Source of the DNA: Vineibacter terrae
GTDB lineage: Bacteria; Pseudomonadota; Alphaproteobacteria; Reyranellales; Reyranellaceae
Assembly (NCBI RefSeq): GCF_008039615.1
Contig: NZ_VDUZ01000009.1
Span: 1-64,000, forward strand
Length of the DNA stretch: 64,000 nt
Direction: 5' to 3'
Each line of letters opens with the position of its first letter. Position 1 is the first letter of the stretch. Position numbers and translations under genes: made by a program. Below, piece by piece: positions 32,296 through 43,503 of this stretch. The notes beneath the pieces are model-generated. The model worked only from the letters and a program-made list of their open reading frames with translations. It was not told the origin of the DNA and did no database searches.

Positions 32296-35268
32296 TCAGC
32301 CTGTCTTCAGCGCGCCGGTGTCCAGCCAATAGCCCTCGGATTGCGCCAGCGTCTGCAACCGCAGGACCAGGGACCGGCGGTTGACGTTGTTGCCGTCGCG
32401 ATCGACGACCGCGGAGATGTCGAAGTTCTCGGTGTCGATGCCGCCGCGCTCGGTGGGGCGCAGCCGCTTGAACGTCACGAACAGCGGCGTGCGCCGGCTG
32501 AGCGCGTCGCCATCGCGCTTGCTGGAATATTCGAGATAGTAGAGCCGCGTCGTGGGCCAGCGCTCGAGGTCGACCTGACGGAACCCGATCGGGACCGGGG
32601 CGCGGAACTCGAACGGCTTCTCCGGCAGCTGGTACTCGGGGTTGTCGAGATCGACGTTCGAGAAATAGGTGTCCTGGCGCAGCAGCCGCCCCGCCAGCTC
32701 GATCGAGCCGATATAGCGCGCGGTGCTGCGGGCCCTGAGCTTGTCGGAGCGGAACGAGAAGCCCTGCAGCTGCGACTGGCCCAGCACGCAGATCATGGCG
32801 CCGACCGCGACCGTGGTCTTGGGATCGCCCACGCGCAGCCGGTTGTCGCGGAACGGATACCAGTCGCCGACACGATACTCGTGCAGCGGCACCACCCTGT
32901 CCGGCGACAGCGGCAGCAGCTTCAGGGCCAGCGATTTCATCGCCGGCAGTCGGGAGGGCCGGCCGGTCAGCAGCAGGAGATCACAGTCGTAGGTGTAGAC
33001 CAGCTCGCACAACGGCGTGAGCACGTTCTTGATCTCGGCCTGCACCGTGTCGTCGATGCCCTGCAGATCGATCGGCACCAGGATCTTGCGCAGGTCGAAA
33101 TCGCGCGCGCCGCGCTTGCGGGCGGCATCGTTCACGAAGGCGACCACCTCCGGCGCCGGACGTGCGCCGGGCGGGAAGAACGATTCGAAGGGCCGTGCCT
33201 CGGGTGCCACCGTCGCCTCCAGCGGCTGGTAGCTCTCGCAGGCAAGCAGCAGCGCCAGCCCGATGGGGCTTGCGACCTGCAGCGCGAACTGACGCCGCAG
33301 GTTCTGGGTTTCCACGTCCTCGCCGCCGCGGTTGCTGCGGAACAGCTCGGTGGTCAGGTCCTCGGGGTTGGCAAGGCCGGCATCGGCCATGGCCGCCTCG
33401 ATGGCCGGCAGCACGTGGTTCTGGATCACGCGCAGCAGGATGTCGTCGCCGGCCTTGTTGAAGCCTTCGCGGAAGGTCTGCTGCGGGTGCATCGTGACGG
33501 AGATGCCGGTGCCTTCCACCGTGTAGGTGTTGATGATCAGGTCGGTCGTGCCGCCGCCGATATCGATGCTGGCCACGCGCAGGGTGTCGGGCCTGTCCTG
33601 GCGCACGCGCGGACGGCGCGCGGCCTGGAAGAAGGCGCGCGCATCGCCGCCGAAGTTGCGCGCCACCTCGGTGTACAGATAGACGAGCTGCGTGCAGCTC
33701 GCCTCGTCCCACTCCAGGAAGACCTCGGGCTGCGTGCCGTCGTCACCCAGCAGCTGCCAGCCCAGCACCATCCAGACGAGATCGCGCGCCGCCTCGGCGC
33801 GCTGCCGGAAGATCTGGCGCTCGGCCAGCGGCATGCCGGTCGGCACCGTCATGATGATGCGGCGCAGGCGTCGCGGGATCTCGGCATGGCTGCGGCGGAT
33901 GCGCTGGGCCGGCGAGTTCATCTGCGTCAGCGCCTGCAGGATGATCTCGCACAGGGCGAAGGTCATCATCGACGAGCGCGAATAGAGCGGCTCGAAGACG
34001 GGCAGGTTGTCGGGATCGTCCGGTTCCAGCCGGTGCAGCGCCTCGCCCTTCTGGTTCACAAGCTGCGCCAGCGGCCCGCTGTTGGCCGCCATCGTGCCCT
34101 GCTCGGGCGAGAAGGCGGCGTTGAAGAACCACTCCCGCTTCTGGGAGTCGGTATCCCAGAGATATCGCTTGGGCGACGACATCCCGGTATTGCCCTCGGT
34201 GCCGCGGCGGCGCGACGCCAGCCGGGTCGCTTCCGGCCCGATGCGCGCCATGGTCGGCCAGACGAAGGCGTCGGTGCGGCCTCCCAGGCGTGAGAGGTGG
34301 TTCTTGCCGAACGAGGCCTGGGCGAACTCGATGCGCGATTCGAACGGCTTGGCGTAGACGTGCTCGGGGTGTGTCAGGTCGCGCAGCGCCAGCTCGTAGG
34401 AATCGTTGAGGTTGGCGGCACGATCGTCGGTCGACTCGATCAGCATGCCGCAGGTGCGCGAGTTGCCGACGTCGAGGACGAGATCGACGTCGATCGCGCC
34501 GCGCCCCGGGCGCTCGGCGTCGCCGACCACCTTGATCGCCGGGAAGATGCCGGCGCCGTCGAGCATGCCCAGGAAGGCGAGGTAGCGGGCCGTCGGCTCG
34601 GTCGGCGCCCGCTTGGCCTCGGTGTCGATCTCATGCGCCGAAAGCTTGGGGAAGAGCTCGCGGAACAGCTCCTCGATCCATTTCTGCACCCATTCCTGGC
34701 GCAGGAACCACTGGTTGTCGGCCTGGCGCGGCGCCAGGGCGAAGATGGCGCCCGACGCCACGTCCTTGGGCGAGGGCGCCAGGTAGGCGCGGCCGTCGAG
34801 CTCGGGCAGCAGGCCGGTGTCGAACGCCAGCACGGCGCGGTAGCGGTGCCCGTGCTCGTCGCGGAAGCCGTCGCCGTGACGGGCCTCCAGGTCGACGACG
34901 CGCACCCGCGCCCAGTCGCTGGGTCCATCCTTGAAGACCTTGCCGGGGCGTGCCTGGAAGAACGGCACCGGCACCCAGCGGTCGAGGAACGGGGCCAGCG
35001 CGTCCTTCAGGCCGATATCGAGGTTGCCCAGGGCCTCGCGCCGCTTGCCGGCCTCCATGACGGTGTAGACCCCGGTCCCGGGGTCGTACTCGAACTGCAC
35101 CAGCTTATCGACGGTGGCGGCGCTGTCCGGGGTGTTGGTGTCGAGGAACCGCCACTCCTTCACCAGCAGCCGGCTGGGGTCGAAGCCGAAGTCGAGAAAC
35201 TGCACACCGCTTTTCGCGATCAGAGTTGTCGGCTGGGGGTAGCGAGGCAGATAGGCGAGATCGCTCAT
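32296..35268 (-). CDS. srfB: SrfB-like protein with actin/Hsp70-type ATPase motifs
   Basis: 990 residues, the usual SrfB length from ATG 35268. The actin-like ATPase signature is readable: phosphate-1 loop DVGNSRTCG at about 266-274, phosphate-2 loop DIGGGTTD at about 569-576 and adenosine loop LTGRPSRLP at about 767-775. The first 260 residues form an additional N-terminal region not found in Hsp70. The upstream reading frame stays open for 76 more codons but encodes an unlikely Val-run and Arg-rich stretch. The protein is probably cytoplasmic and nucleotide-driven, working with SrfC next door. A long leader (up to about 350 bases) precedes it. Confidence 0.85.
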   Translation of the reverse strand: MSDLAYLPRYPQPTTLIAKSGVQFLDFGFDPSRLLVKEWRFLDTNTPDSAATVDKLVQFEYDPGTGVYTVMEAGKRREALGNLDIGLKDALAPFLDRWVPVPFFQARPGKVFKDGPSDWARVRVVDLEARHGDGFRDEHGHRYRAVLAFDTGLLPELDGRAYLAPSPKDVASGAIFALAPRQADNQWFLRQEWVQKWIEELFRELFPKLSAHEIDTEAKRAPTEPTARYLAFLGMLDGAGIFPAIKVVGDAERPGRGAIDVDLVLDVGNSRTCGMLIESTDDRAANLNDSYELALRDLTHPEHVYAKPFESRIEFAQASFGKNHLSRLGGRTDAFVWPTMARIGPEATRLASRRRGTEGNTGMSSPKRYLWDTDSQKREWFFNAAFSPEQGTMAANSGPLAQLVNQKGEALHRLEPDDPDNLPVFEPLYSRSSMMTFALCEIILQALTQMNSPAQRIRRSHAEIPRRLRRIIMTVPTGMPLAERQIFRQRAEAARDLVWMVLGWQLLGDDGTQPEVFLEWDEASCTQLVYLYTEVARNFGGDARAFFQAARRPRVRQDRPDTLRVASIDIGGGTTDLIINTYTVEGTGISVTMHPQQTFREGFNKAGDDILLRVIQNHVLPAIEAAMADAGLANPEDLTTELFRSNRGGEDVETQNLRRQFALQVASPIGLALLLACESYQPLEATVAPEARPFESFFPPGARPAPEVVAFVNDAARKRGARDFDLRKILVPIDLQGIDDTVQAEIKNVLTPLCELVYTYDCDLLLLTGRPSRLPAMKSLALKLLPLSPDRVVPLHEYRVGDWYPFRDNRLRVGDPKTTVAVGAMICVLGQSQLQGFSFRSDKLRARSTARYIGSIELAGRLLRQDTYFSNVDLDNPEYQLPEKPFEFRAPVPIGFRQVDLERWPTTRLYYLEYSSKRDGDALSRRTPLFVTFKRLRPTERGGIDTENFDISAVVDRDGNNVNRRSLVLRLQTLAQSEGYWLDTGALKTG

Positions 35269-35612
35269 GGTCCGACGCATACGACGGCTGCGCACCGACG
35301 GCGCGGCATAGCCATAGTGTATCGGGGCAGGGTGCTGCGCTGCAACCACGGCGGGGTCGTGTGCGCAAGCAGCGACGGGCCGCGGCACGTCCGCTCCCGC
35401 CGATCGCGTGACAACAACGACAACAACGACAAAAAGTCGCCGCCGCAGGCCGCCGGATCCCCCCGACCAGGCATCGCGACGCCCGTCCGTGCCCAATGAT
35501 CAGGCGGTGTGAACGCGATGACTGTCACTGCTCGATCTTAATGAGGGTGGGATAGCGCTGCCTGACGGCGACAGCCAACGAGACCAGGAGAATGGGGGCG
35601 AGCGCTAGCTTA

Positions 35613-35641
35613 TCAATATAATATTCTTTTGAAGAGATCAA
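35613..35641 (-). promoter_or_regulatory. Possible promoter for srfB-srfC
   Basis: Minus strand TTGATC (35641-35636), 17 bases, TATTGA (35618-35613); TATATT overlaps at 15-base spacing. It lies in the most AT-rich stretch of the locus, about 345 bases upstream of the srfB ATG, which implies a long leader. Confidence 0.35.
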
Positions 35642-35688
35642 TATTTTTGTTGGCCGACAACCAGTCGGAGAGTGAGGCGCGGCTGTCA

Positions 35689-35746
35689 CCCCGAGCGCAG
35701 CGAGGAATCCAGGCGCCCTCCCTGGATCCCTCGCTGCGCTCGGGAT
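35689..35746. repeat. Palindromic dispersed repeat (CCCGAGCGCAGCGAGG type), copy 2
   Basis: Arms CCCGAGCGCAGCGAGG-AATCCAGG and CCTGGATCCCTCGCTGCGCT (continuing CGGG) form a hairpin with a 7-base loop, 28 bases downstream of the srfA stop. It shares its stem with the palindrome at 29513-29587. It may serve as a terminator for the two srfA-like genes. Confidence 0.7.
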
Positions 35747-35773
35747 GATAGCCGTATCAGCCTGCCGCGACCG

Positions 35774-37486
35774 TCACTTGCCCAGGCGCACGGCGTAACC
35801 TGGGCCGCCTTCGGTGCTGCCCTGGCATTGCGCCCGGCCATCGGCGCCGCTGTCGCAGGTCACCGTCGACGGCGCGTAGGTCGTGCCGTCGGTGCATTTC
35901 AGCGCTTCGGTTTCCTTGATGACCAGCTTGCCGGAGCCGTCGCGGCTGGCCTGCGCCGGCCCTTCGCAGACGACACCGTTCTTCTGCACGATGCGGCTCT
36001 TGCCCTTGCCGTCCTTGTCGAACGTGTATTGCGGCCGGATGACCTCATCGCCGTCCTGGGTGGTCAGGTCGGTGCTCGACCGCCAGTCGCCTTGCATGAA
36101 GCGCACGCCCGGCTCCTTGGGAATCTGCACCGGCTCGATCGGCTTCTCGCCCGGCTTGAGGCCGGCGCGCGGGTCGGTGGGCCGGGCGGCCTGCTGCGGC
36201 GGCCGCTGCTGATCGGCCTTCGGGTTGGCCTTGGGGTCGGGCTGCGGCTTGGCGTCCGCCTGGCGCTCGGGCTTGGCTTCGGGCTTCGTCGTATCGGCCT
36301 TGGTCTGCGGCTTGGTGTCGGTCTTGGTGTCCGGCTTCATGTCCGGTTTCATTTCCGGCTTCCGGCCCGCTTCCGTCGATGGCTTGGTGGTGCCGTCAGG
36401 GCCGGGGCGCTCGACCGTCCCGCCAGGCTTCGGATCGGTGGTGGTGCCGCCGTCTTCGGCCGTCGTGCCCGGCACCACGACGGTGCCGCCGTCCTGACCG
36501 GGCACGACCGTCGTCGAGCCCTGCTGGCCGGGCGTGCACTGGTTGCGCTTTTCGTTGAACTGGGCCCACAGGCGCAGGAAATCGGATCGCAGCGCCGCCT
36601 CGCGCGCCTGTTCGGCGCGCAGGGCCGAATCGTCGGCGCCATCCGCGCCGGCAGGTCCGGTGCCCGCGGTCGACGGCAGGGTGAATTTGCCGTCCCACAC
36701 CCAGCGCGGCAGGTGGGGTTTCACCAGATAGGCGGCCACGGCCAGCAGCAGCAGCAGGAAGAGGGCGACCAGCAGCCACTTCCAGAGGCTCGGGGCGGCC
36801 GGCGGCGCCACGGCTGCCATTGTCGCCGAGGGCGCGGCGGCGGGCGGCGGTGGGCCCGGGGGCCATTGTCCGGATGGCGGTTCGGCGGCGGCCGGTGGTG
36901 CAGGCGGCGGCGCGGACGACCAGGCGGTCGGCGCGGCAGCGGGCGGGGGAGGAGAAGGGGGCGGCGGTGCCGCCGCGGCGGGGCCGGTTGACCACGATGG
37001 CAGGCTGGCCACGGACGCGCCGGCGATGCCCAGCAGCATGCCGGCGGTGCCTTCGGCCGTGAAGCCCCAGAACGCCAGCACCGGCCGCGAGTCGACGGAG
37101 AACAACGTTTCCGGGCCGGGGGCCAGCAGCGCCTGCCGCAGCAGGCGGCCAAAGGCACGCTCGCCGTCCGAGCGACCGGCGCCGTCCAGGCGGTCGACCA
37201 GCCGCTCCAGATCGGGGCGCAGCTCCTGCACCTTGGACTGCAGGGCCCGCTTCTCGGCCTCCGACAATTCAGTGTAAGGGCGCGCGGTGCCTTCGAACGG
37301 CGCCCGCCATTCGATGCTGCTGCCCTGCTCCTGCGGGATCGCGAACAGCTCGGCATGGCGCCTGCCCAGCCGCGTGTCGATCGCGGCGCGCAGCTGCGCG
37401 GCGCGGCGCCAGACCGGCTGGCCGCCGTCGCCCAGCGCGCTGTAGGCGCCGGCGTCGGCCGTCATCAGTAGCGGTCCGGAGCTCAT
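35774..37486 (-). CDS. srfA: SrfA-like membrane protein
   Basis: 570 residues. The N-terminal domain (1-150) ends in SRPVLAFWGFTAEG, the SrfA hallmark. A Pro/Ala-rich linker follows, with one membrane helix at about 230-254 (WLLVALFLLLLLAVAAYLV). A low-complexity KPD/KTD-rich stretch (about 355-420) precedes the C-terminal domain (about 450-570), which has GDWRSSTDLTTQDG and two Cys pairs suggesting disulphides. The C-terminal half is therefore probably periplasmic. ATG 37486 was chosen because GGAG precedes it and the paralogue upstream aligns from there. It lies 28 bases downstream of that VWA-bearing paralogue. Confidence 0.8.
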   Translation of the reverse strand: MSSGPLLMTADAGAYSALGDGGQPVWRRAAQLRAAIDTRLGRRHAELFAIPQEQGSSIEWRAPFEGTARPYTELSEAEKRALQSKVQELRPDLERLVDRLDGAGRSDGERAFGRLLRQALLAPGPETLFSVDSRPVLAFWGFTAEGTAGMLLGIAGASVASLPSWSTGPAAAAPPPPSPPPPAAAPTAWSSAPPPAPPAAAEPPSGQWPPGPPPPAAAPSATMAAVAPPAAPSLWKWLLVALFLLLLLAVAAYLVKPHLPRWVWDGKFTLPSTAGTGPAGADGADDSALRAEQAREAALRSDFLRLWAQFNEKRNQCTPGQQGSTTVVPGQDGGTVVVPGTTAEDGGTTTDPKPGGTVERPGPDGTTKPSTEAGRKPEMKPDMKPDTKTDTKPQTKADTTKPEAKPERQADAKPQPDPKANPKADQQRPPQQAARPTDPRAGLKPGEKPIEPVQIPKEPGVRFMQGDWRSSTDLTTQDGDEVIRPQYTFDKDGKGKSRIVQKNGVVCEGPAQASRDGSGKLVIKETEALKCTDGTTYAPSTVTCDSGADGRAQCQGSTEGGPGYAVRLGK

Positions 37487-37514
37487 GGCTGAAACGCTCC
37501 TGCTGTCCCTTTGC

Positions 37515-39125
37515 TCAGTTGCCCGGCCGGCAGCGCGGCGGCACCTGGACCGATGCCGTGGCATCAGTGAAGGCATCCAAGGCCGCCTGCGCGCTGGTCG
37601 CCGGGTACATCTTGCCACCCGTGATGGTGGCCAGGCAGGTCGAATCCTCGGCGCTGCCGGCGACGTCGATGACGTGAACCTTCACGCCGGGCTTGGCGGC
37701 GTGCAGGCGCTGCGCCACGGCGCAGACATTGCCGCCGCACGAATCGCGGCCATCGGAAAACACCACGATGGTGCCGTTGGCGCTGCGCATGCCGTTGGCT
37801 GCGGTCTCGATGGCCCGCGCCAGCGGCGTGCCGCCCTTGGCCACCTTGCCCTGGATCAGGGCGATCAGCCGCGCCCGGTCGTTGCCGCCGAAAAACCCGA
37901 AATCCTGGATGGCGCGGCAGTCGTCGAACACGACGAACCCGAGACGCACATCGGTCGGCAGCTGGGGGATGACCTGGACCACCGCCTGCTTGGCATCGTC
38001 GAGCCGCTTGGGGCCCGGCGTCTGGATCAGCGTCTTGATCTCGCTGGCGGCGGTCCGGTCGCCACGCCGGCTGCGGGCGGTGAGGCCCTCCTCCTGCGCC
38101 GCGTTCAGCCCGCTGGGCATGTTCATGCTGGCCGCGCCGTCGATGATGACCGTGAGCTCGGGCTGCGGCGTACCGGGCCGTCGCGGCGGCGGGCAGGCCA
38201 TCTCGCTGGTGGCGGTGGCGCCGGGAGCAGAGGGCGCCAGGGCCTCCTCGCCCCGCGGCTCGCCGGGCGTCGATGCAGGTGCCCGGCATCGCTCGAGCTC
38301 GCGGCGGGCCTGCTCCTGCAGCGACGCCAGCTCGACGCCCAGCTCCGCGCCGCGCGCCCGCGACTGGGCCAGCGACGCGCTCAGCCGGATATGCTGCTCG
38401 ACGACCGCGATCGCGGCTGGCGCCGGCGGCGGGGGTACGTCCGACGATGCCGTGTCGAACACGGTCGCGACGCCGGGGAAGCCCTGCATGGCCCAGGCCG
38501 TGCCCGCGAGCAGGAAGGCCGCCGCGCCCGAGGCCCACCAGCGGCGGCGCACCGCCTGACGGCGAGCGGCGGCGGCCGGCAGCGTGTCGCTGGCCGTGGC
38601 ATCCGGCGCTGAAAAATAAGCCGCGGGTGCCGGCTGTGCCGTTTCCGCTGTCCGGGGGATGGCCGCGGGCAGCACCGGCGGTCCGGCAGCCTCCGATTCG
38701 TAGCCCCAGCACACGACGACCGGCTGATCGCCGACCAGGAACAGATAGTCGTCCGACGGACGGCGAACGGCCAGAGCCAACGCATGGCCCAGCAGCCTGC
38801 CGTCCTCGTTGTCGCTCTCGGCATAACGGCGCCCGAGCGCCTCGATGTCGCCCAGCAGGCCGTCGATCTCGCTCAGCAGGGCGCGCTGCCGGGCCTGCGG
38901 CAGGCTGGAGAAGCGCTGCACGGGGCCGGTGGCGGCGGTGTACCAGTCGATGGCGCGCCCGCCGTCGTAGGGCTGCGGTTCGGCCAGCAGCCGCGCGTAG
39001 CGTTCGCCCAAACGGCGGCGCAAGGCGCCACGGACCTGGTCGTGGGCCTTGTGCAGGGGCTCGCCGCGCATGCCCAGCGGGCGGGCGCCCGCGAGCGTGG
39101 TGCTGACCAGCGTGTTGACGTTCAC
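37515..39125 (-). CDS. SrfA-like protein fused to a VWA domain
   Basis: 536 residues from a GTG at 39125; an ATG at 39167 is the alternative. The GTG start aligns with the N-terminus of the SrfA protein downstream. The first 150 residues match that protein, ending [12 protein letters not shown]. One membrane helix lies at about 195-217 and a coiled-coil-like region at about 235-280 ([20 protein letters not shown]). The VWA domain (about 325-536) begins [11 protein letters not shown]; the usual D-x-S-x-S metal site has Ala in place of the middle Ser/Thr. The replacement of the SrfA C-terminal domain by VWA suggests exchangeable outer modules on a common base. Divergent from secA. Confidence 0.75.
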   Translation of the reverse strand: MNVNTLVSTTLAGARPLGMRGEPLHKAHDQVRGALRRRLGERYARLLAEPQPYDGGRAIDWYTAATGPVQRFSSLPQARQRALLSEIDGLLGDIEALGRRYAESDNEDGRLLGHALALAVRRPSDDYLFLVGDQPVVVCWGYESEAAGPPVLPAAIPRTAETAQPAPAAYFSAPDATASDTLPAAAARRQAVRRRWWASGAAAFLLAGTAWAMQGFPGVATVFDTASSDVPPPPAPAAIAVVEQHIRLSASLAQSRARGAELGVELASLQEQARRELERCRAPASTPGEPRGEEALAPSAPGATATSEMACPPPRRPGTPQPELTVIIDGAASMNMPSGLNAAQEEGLTARSRRGDRTAASEIKTLIQTPGPKRLDDAKQAVVQVIPQLPTDVRLGFVVFDDCRAIQDFGFFGGNDRARLIALIQGKVAKGGTPLARAIETAANGMRSANGTIVVFSDGRDSCGGNVCAVAQRLHAAKPGVKVHVIDVAGSAEDSTCLATITGGKMYPATSAQAALDAFTDATASVQVPPRCRPGN

Positions 39126-39317
39126 CCCGCGTGTTCCCACCCGGTGCGCTCCATGGGGAGGCGCCATGCGGCGCTCATTCGCCGCGGGACGCAGGATCGG
39201 GGCCGAATACGGCGAAAATGCGAGATCACGGGCCGCTCAGCGGACGCCGCCGGACAGAAAGGGAACGAAATTCCACCACGCCGGCATCCGTTTGCGGCCA
39301 TCTGCCTTCCGGTCTCG

Positions 39318-39346
39318 TTGACACCCGGGGGTGGGGTCTCTATCTC
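39318..39346 (+). promoter_or_regulatory. Promoter for secA
   Basis: A consensus TTGACA (39318-39323), exactly 17 bases, then TATCTC (39341-39346), about 65 bases upstream of the secA ATG. Confidence 0.6.
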
Positions 39347-39410
39347 TGCCCCGCCCGGGCGTTCGGCCGCCGATCCTGCCTGGGACGCCTTTGTTTTGTC
39401 GAGGTTTTTC

Positions 39411-42185
<2,775 letters not shown>

Positions 42186-42258
42186 GGCGGTCAGGTCGGG
42201 CCGCGCGCTCCAGCGGCGCTCGAAGCACGTCCTGTTCAACGGACATGTCCTTGGGAGC

Positions 42259-42275
42259 GCCGGCTTCCAGCCGGC
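42259..42275. terminator. Hairpin downstream of secA
   Basis: GCCGGC-TTCCA-GCCGGC lies about 75 bases after the secA stop in the convergent gap with the Fic gene (42186-42391). No T-run follows, so it is at best a weak or factor-dependent terminator, or part of a dispersed repeat. Confidence 0.4.
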
Positions 42276-42391
42276 TCATGATCCGGCGTTTCGCGCCGAT
42301 GCTGGCTAGCCTATGTCCAAGTTCAGACGGGACGAGCTGCTCCACGGCAGTGGAATGAACAGCATCTACGGCGCCATCGATTGATGCCGCA

Positions 42392-43093
42392 TCACGATTC
42401 AGAGCCAGTCTGCATGGTCGATGTTGGCACTGTGTTGCCGGTGGCTTTCCTATGATAGTCGGCCAGCTGCGTTGCCAGCGTTGCGGACACAAGTTCTTCG
42501 ACGTCAGATATATCGAGCTTTCCCTGCTCCCACCGCTCGTCCGCTCTTTCCAGCGCGTCATAGTACGGAGCCATGTTGGCCTTTATCTGCGCCGGAACCG
42601 TGTTGTCGCCAGGCAGGACATTTCCGCTCTTAATACACAGAATCAAATAGGACACAGCTCTAGACGTGCGGCCGTTTCCATCACTGAAGGGATGGATCCA
42701 GTTCAGGCGCCATAGCACGTAAGCCGAGAGGTGCGCGGCGGGTTTGCCATTCCAATTGTCGTTTACGTAGTCACACATCTCTTCCACCAGTTGGGCTACG
42801 AGATGTGCGCCTGGCGGAACATGCTTACTCTGCTTGATCGCCACCCCAGCGGGTCGCCAATTCCCCGCAAAGGTCGATAGGCCATCCAACGCCGTTCGAT
42901 GAAGAGCCTGGATCATCGACGGACGAAGCTTGAAGGTCCGCTCCGGCTCCACCCACTCTTTCACCAGTTCGACCACATGGTCAAACTGACGGAGGCCGTT
43001 GTCGACTTCCCGTCGAGCAACGGCCTCTGGATCCCTTACGATCTCTGGTTCATCTGCCCGACTATGGCGGCGCCCATCATCATCGTCGGACAT
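42392..43093 (-). CDS. Fic-domain AMP-transferase toxin-like protein
   Basis: 233 residues. The full active motif HPFSDGNGRTSR lies at 134-145, with catalytic His134 and the Arg residues needed to hold ATP, so the protein should be competent for AMPylation. The flap region, FAGNWRPAGVAIKQ at about 76-90, is also present. An inhibitory (S/T)xxxE(G/N) helix is not obvious within the protein itself, but a small protein encoded 14 bases upstream could provide it. Composition is clearly less GC-rich than neighbouring genes, suggesting horizontal acquisition. Targets of Fic proteins vary (gyrase, GTPases and others), and none can be assigned here. Confidence 0.9.
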   Translation of the reverse strand: MSDDDDGRRHSRADEPEIVRDPEAVARREVDNGLRQFDHVVELVKEWVEPERTFKLRPSMIQALHRTALDGLSTFAGNWRPAGVAIKQSKHVPPGAHLVAQLVEEMCDYVNDNWNGKPAAHLSAYVLWRLNWIHPFSDGNGRTSRAVSYLILCIKSGNVLPGDNTVPAQIKANMAPYYDALERADERWEQGKLDISDVEELVSATLATQLADYHRKATGNTVPTSTMQTGSES

Positions 43094-43107
43094 GGTTATC
43101 TCGCCCG

Positions 43108-43293
43108 TTACTCTGCGCGTTGGACCTTGAGCTTCTCCGCTTGCTCATCGACCATTGCGCGCGTGATGAGCTTATTCTCGATGGCAGTGTTGCCATACGC
43201 AAAGCTGCGGCGCTGCTCCTCCTGTTCGGCCGGTGTCATCTTGACCCGCCTAGCCATCTCCAGGAGATAATCCAAGCTAGGGTTGGATGCCAT
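43108..43293 (-). CDS. Small Fic-partner (antitoxin-like) protein
   Basis: 61 residues, helical and charged, encoded immediately upstream of the Fic gene as class I Fic antitoxins (VbhA type) are. The region SFAYGN at 30-35 followed by TAIEN at 36-40 lies where the inhibitory (S/T)xxxE(G/N) motif would be expected. A strict match is not present: SFAYGN has Gly for Glu, and NTAIEN has Asn for Ser/Thr. It may inhibit through a variant motif or may be a cofactor. The palindromic promoter region upstream suggests autoregulation. Confidence 0.65.
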   Translation of the reverse strand: MASNPSLDYLLEMARRVKMTPAEQEEQRRSFAYGNTAIENKLITRAMVDEQAEKLKVQRAE

Positions 43294-43359
43294 GATGCTT
43301 CTCCGCCACGAAGGTCATATTTGATTCTTCACGTTTCTTGAAAAATTAGCGTATATAAT

Positions 43360-43376
43360 TTGTCGCCACGCGACAA
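43360..43376. promoter_or_regulatory. Palindromic operator-like site of the Fic module
   Basis: TTGTCGC-CAC-GCGACAA is a perfect 7-bp dyad, 67 bases upstream of the antitoxin start, next to an AT-rich TATAAT/TATATA stretch (43352-43360). The layout is that of a repressor site overlapping a promoter reading towards the Fic genes. The regulator is not known. Confidence 0.55.
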
Positions 43377-43503
43377 TACCAGTTTGCGCTCTCGGAAAAA
43401 CGATAAGGTCACCTCAAAGGTTTCGTCTGAGCGGACACGGACCGGCCGCGTTCACGTCTGGCGTGGCGGCTCATCCTCCAGCGTGGCGGCGCGGCCCGGC
43501 CGG

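Larger units (their letters stand above)
35269..35773. other. 505-bp spacer in the Srf-like locus
   Basis: Between the srfB start and the srfA end. It contains a short (ACAACAACG) microsatellite near 35411-35430, an unusually AT-rich stretch (about 35608-35650) with promoter-like boxes, and a palindromic repeat at 35689-35746. No credible gene was seen on either strand. Confidence 0.6.

Noticed and set aside
29874-34293. Long plus-strand frames opposite srfC and srfB.
   Set aside because: Mirror frames of SrfC and SrfB, whose nucleotide-binding motifs are clear on the minus strand.
35409-35433. ACAACAACG microsatellite as a possible phase-variation tract.
   Set aside because: Only about two and a half units, and it lies in the leader rather than in a promoter spacer or coding start.
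35269-35496. In-frame 76-codon N-terminal extension of SrfB.
   Set aside because: It encodes a Val run from a microsatellite and an Arg-rich stretch, lies beyond the usual family start, and lacks a ribosome site.
39167-39167. ATG at 39167 as the start of the VWA-bearing SrfA-like protein.
   Set aside because: The adjacent SrfA protein aligns from the GTG at 39125, and the extra 14 residues have no counterpart. Kept only as an alternative.
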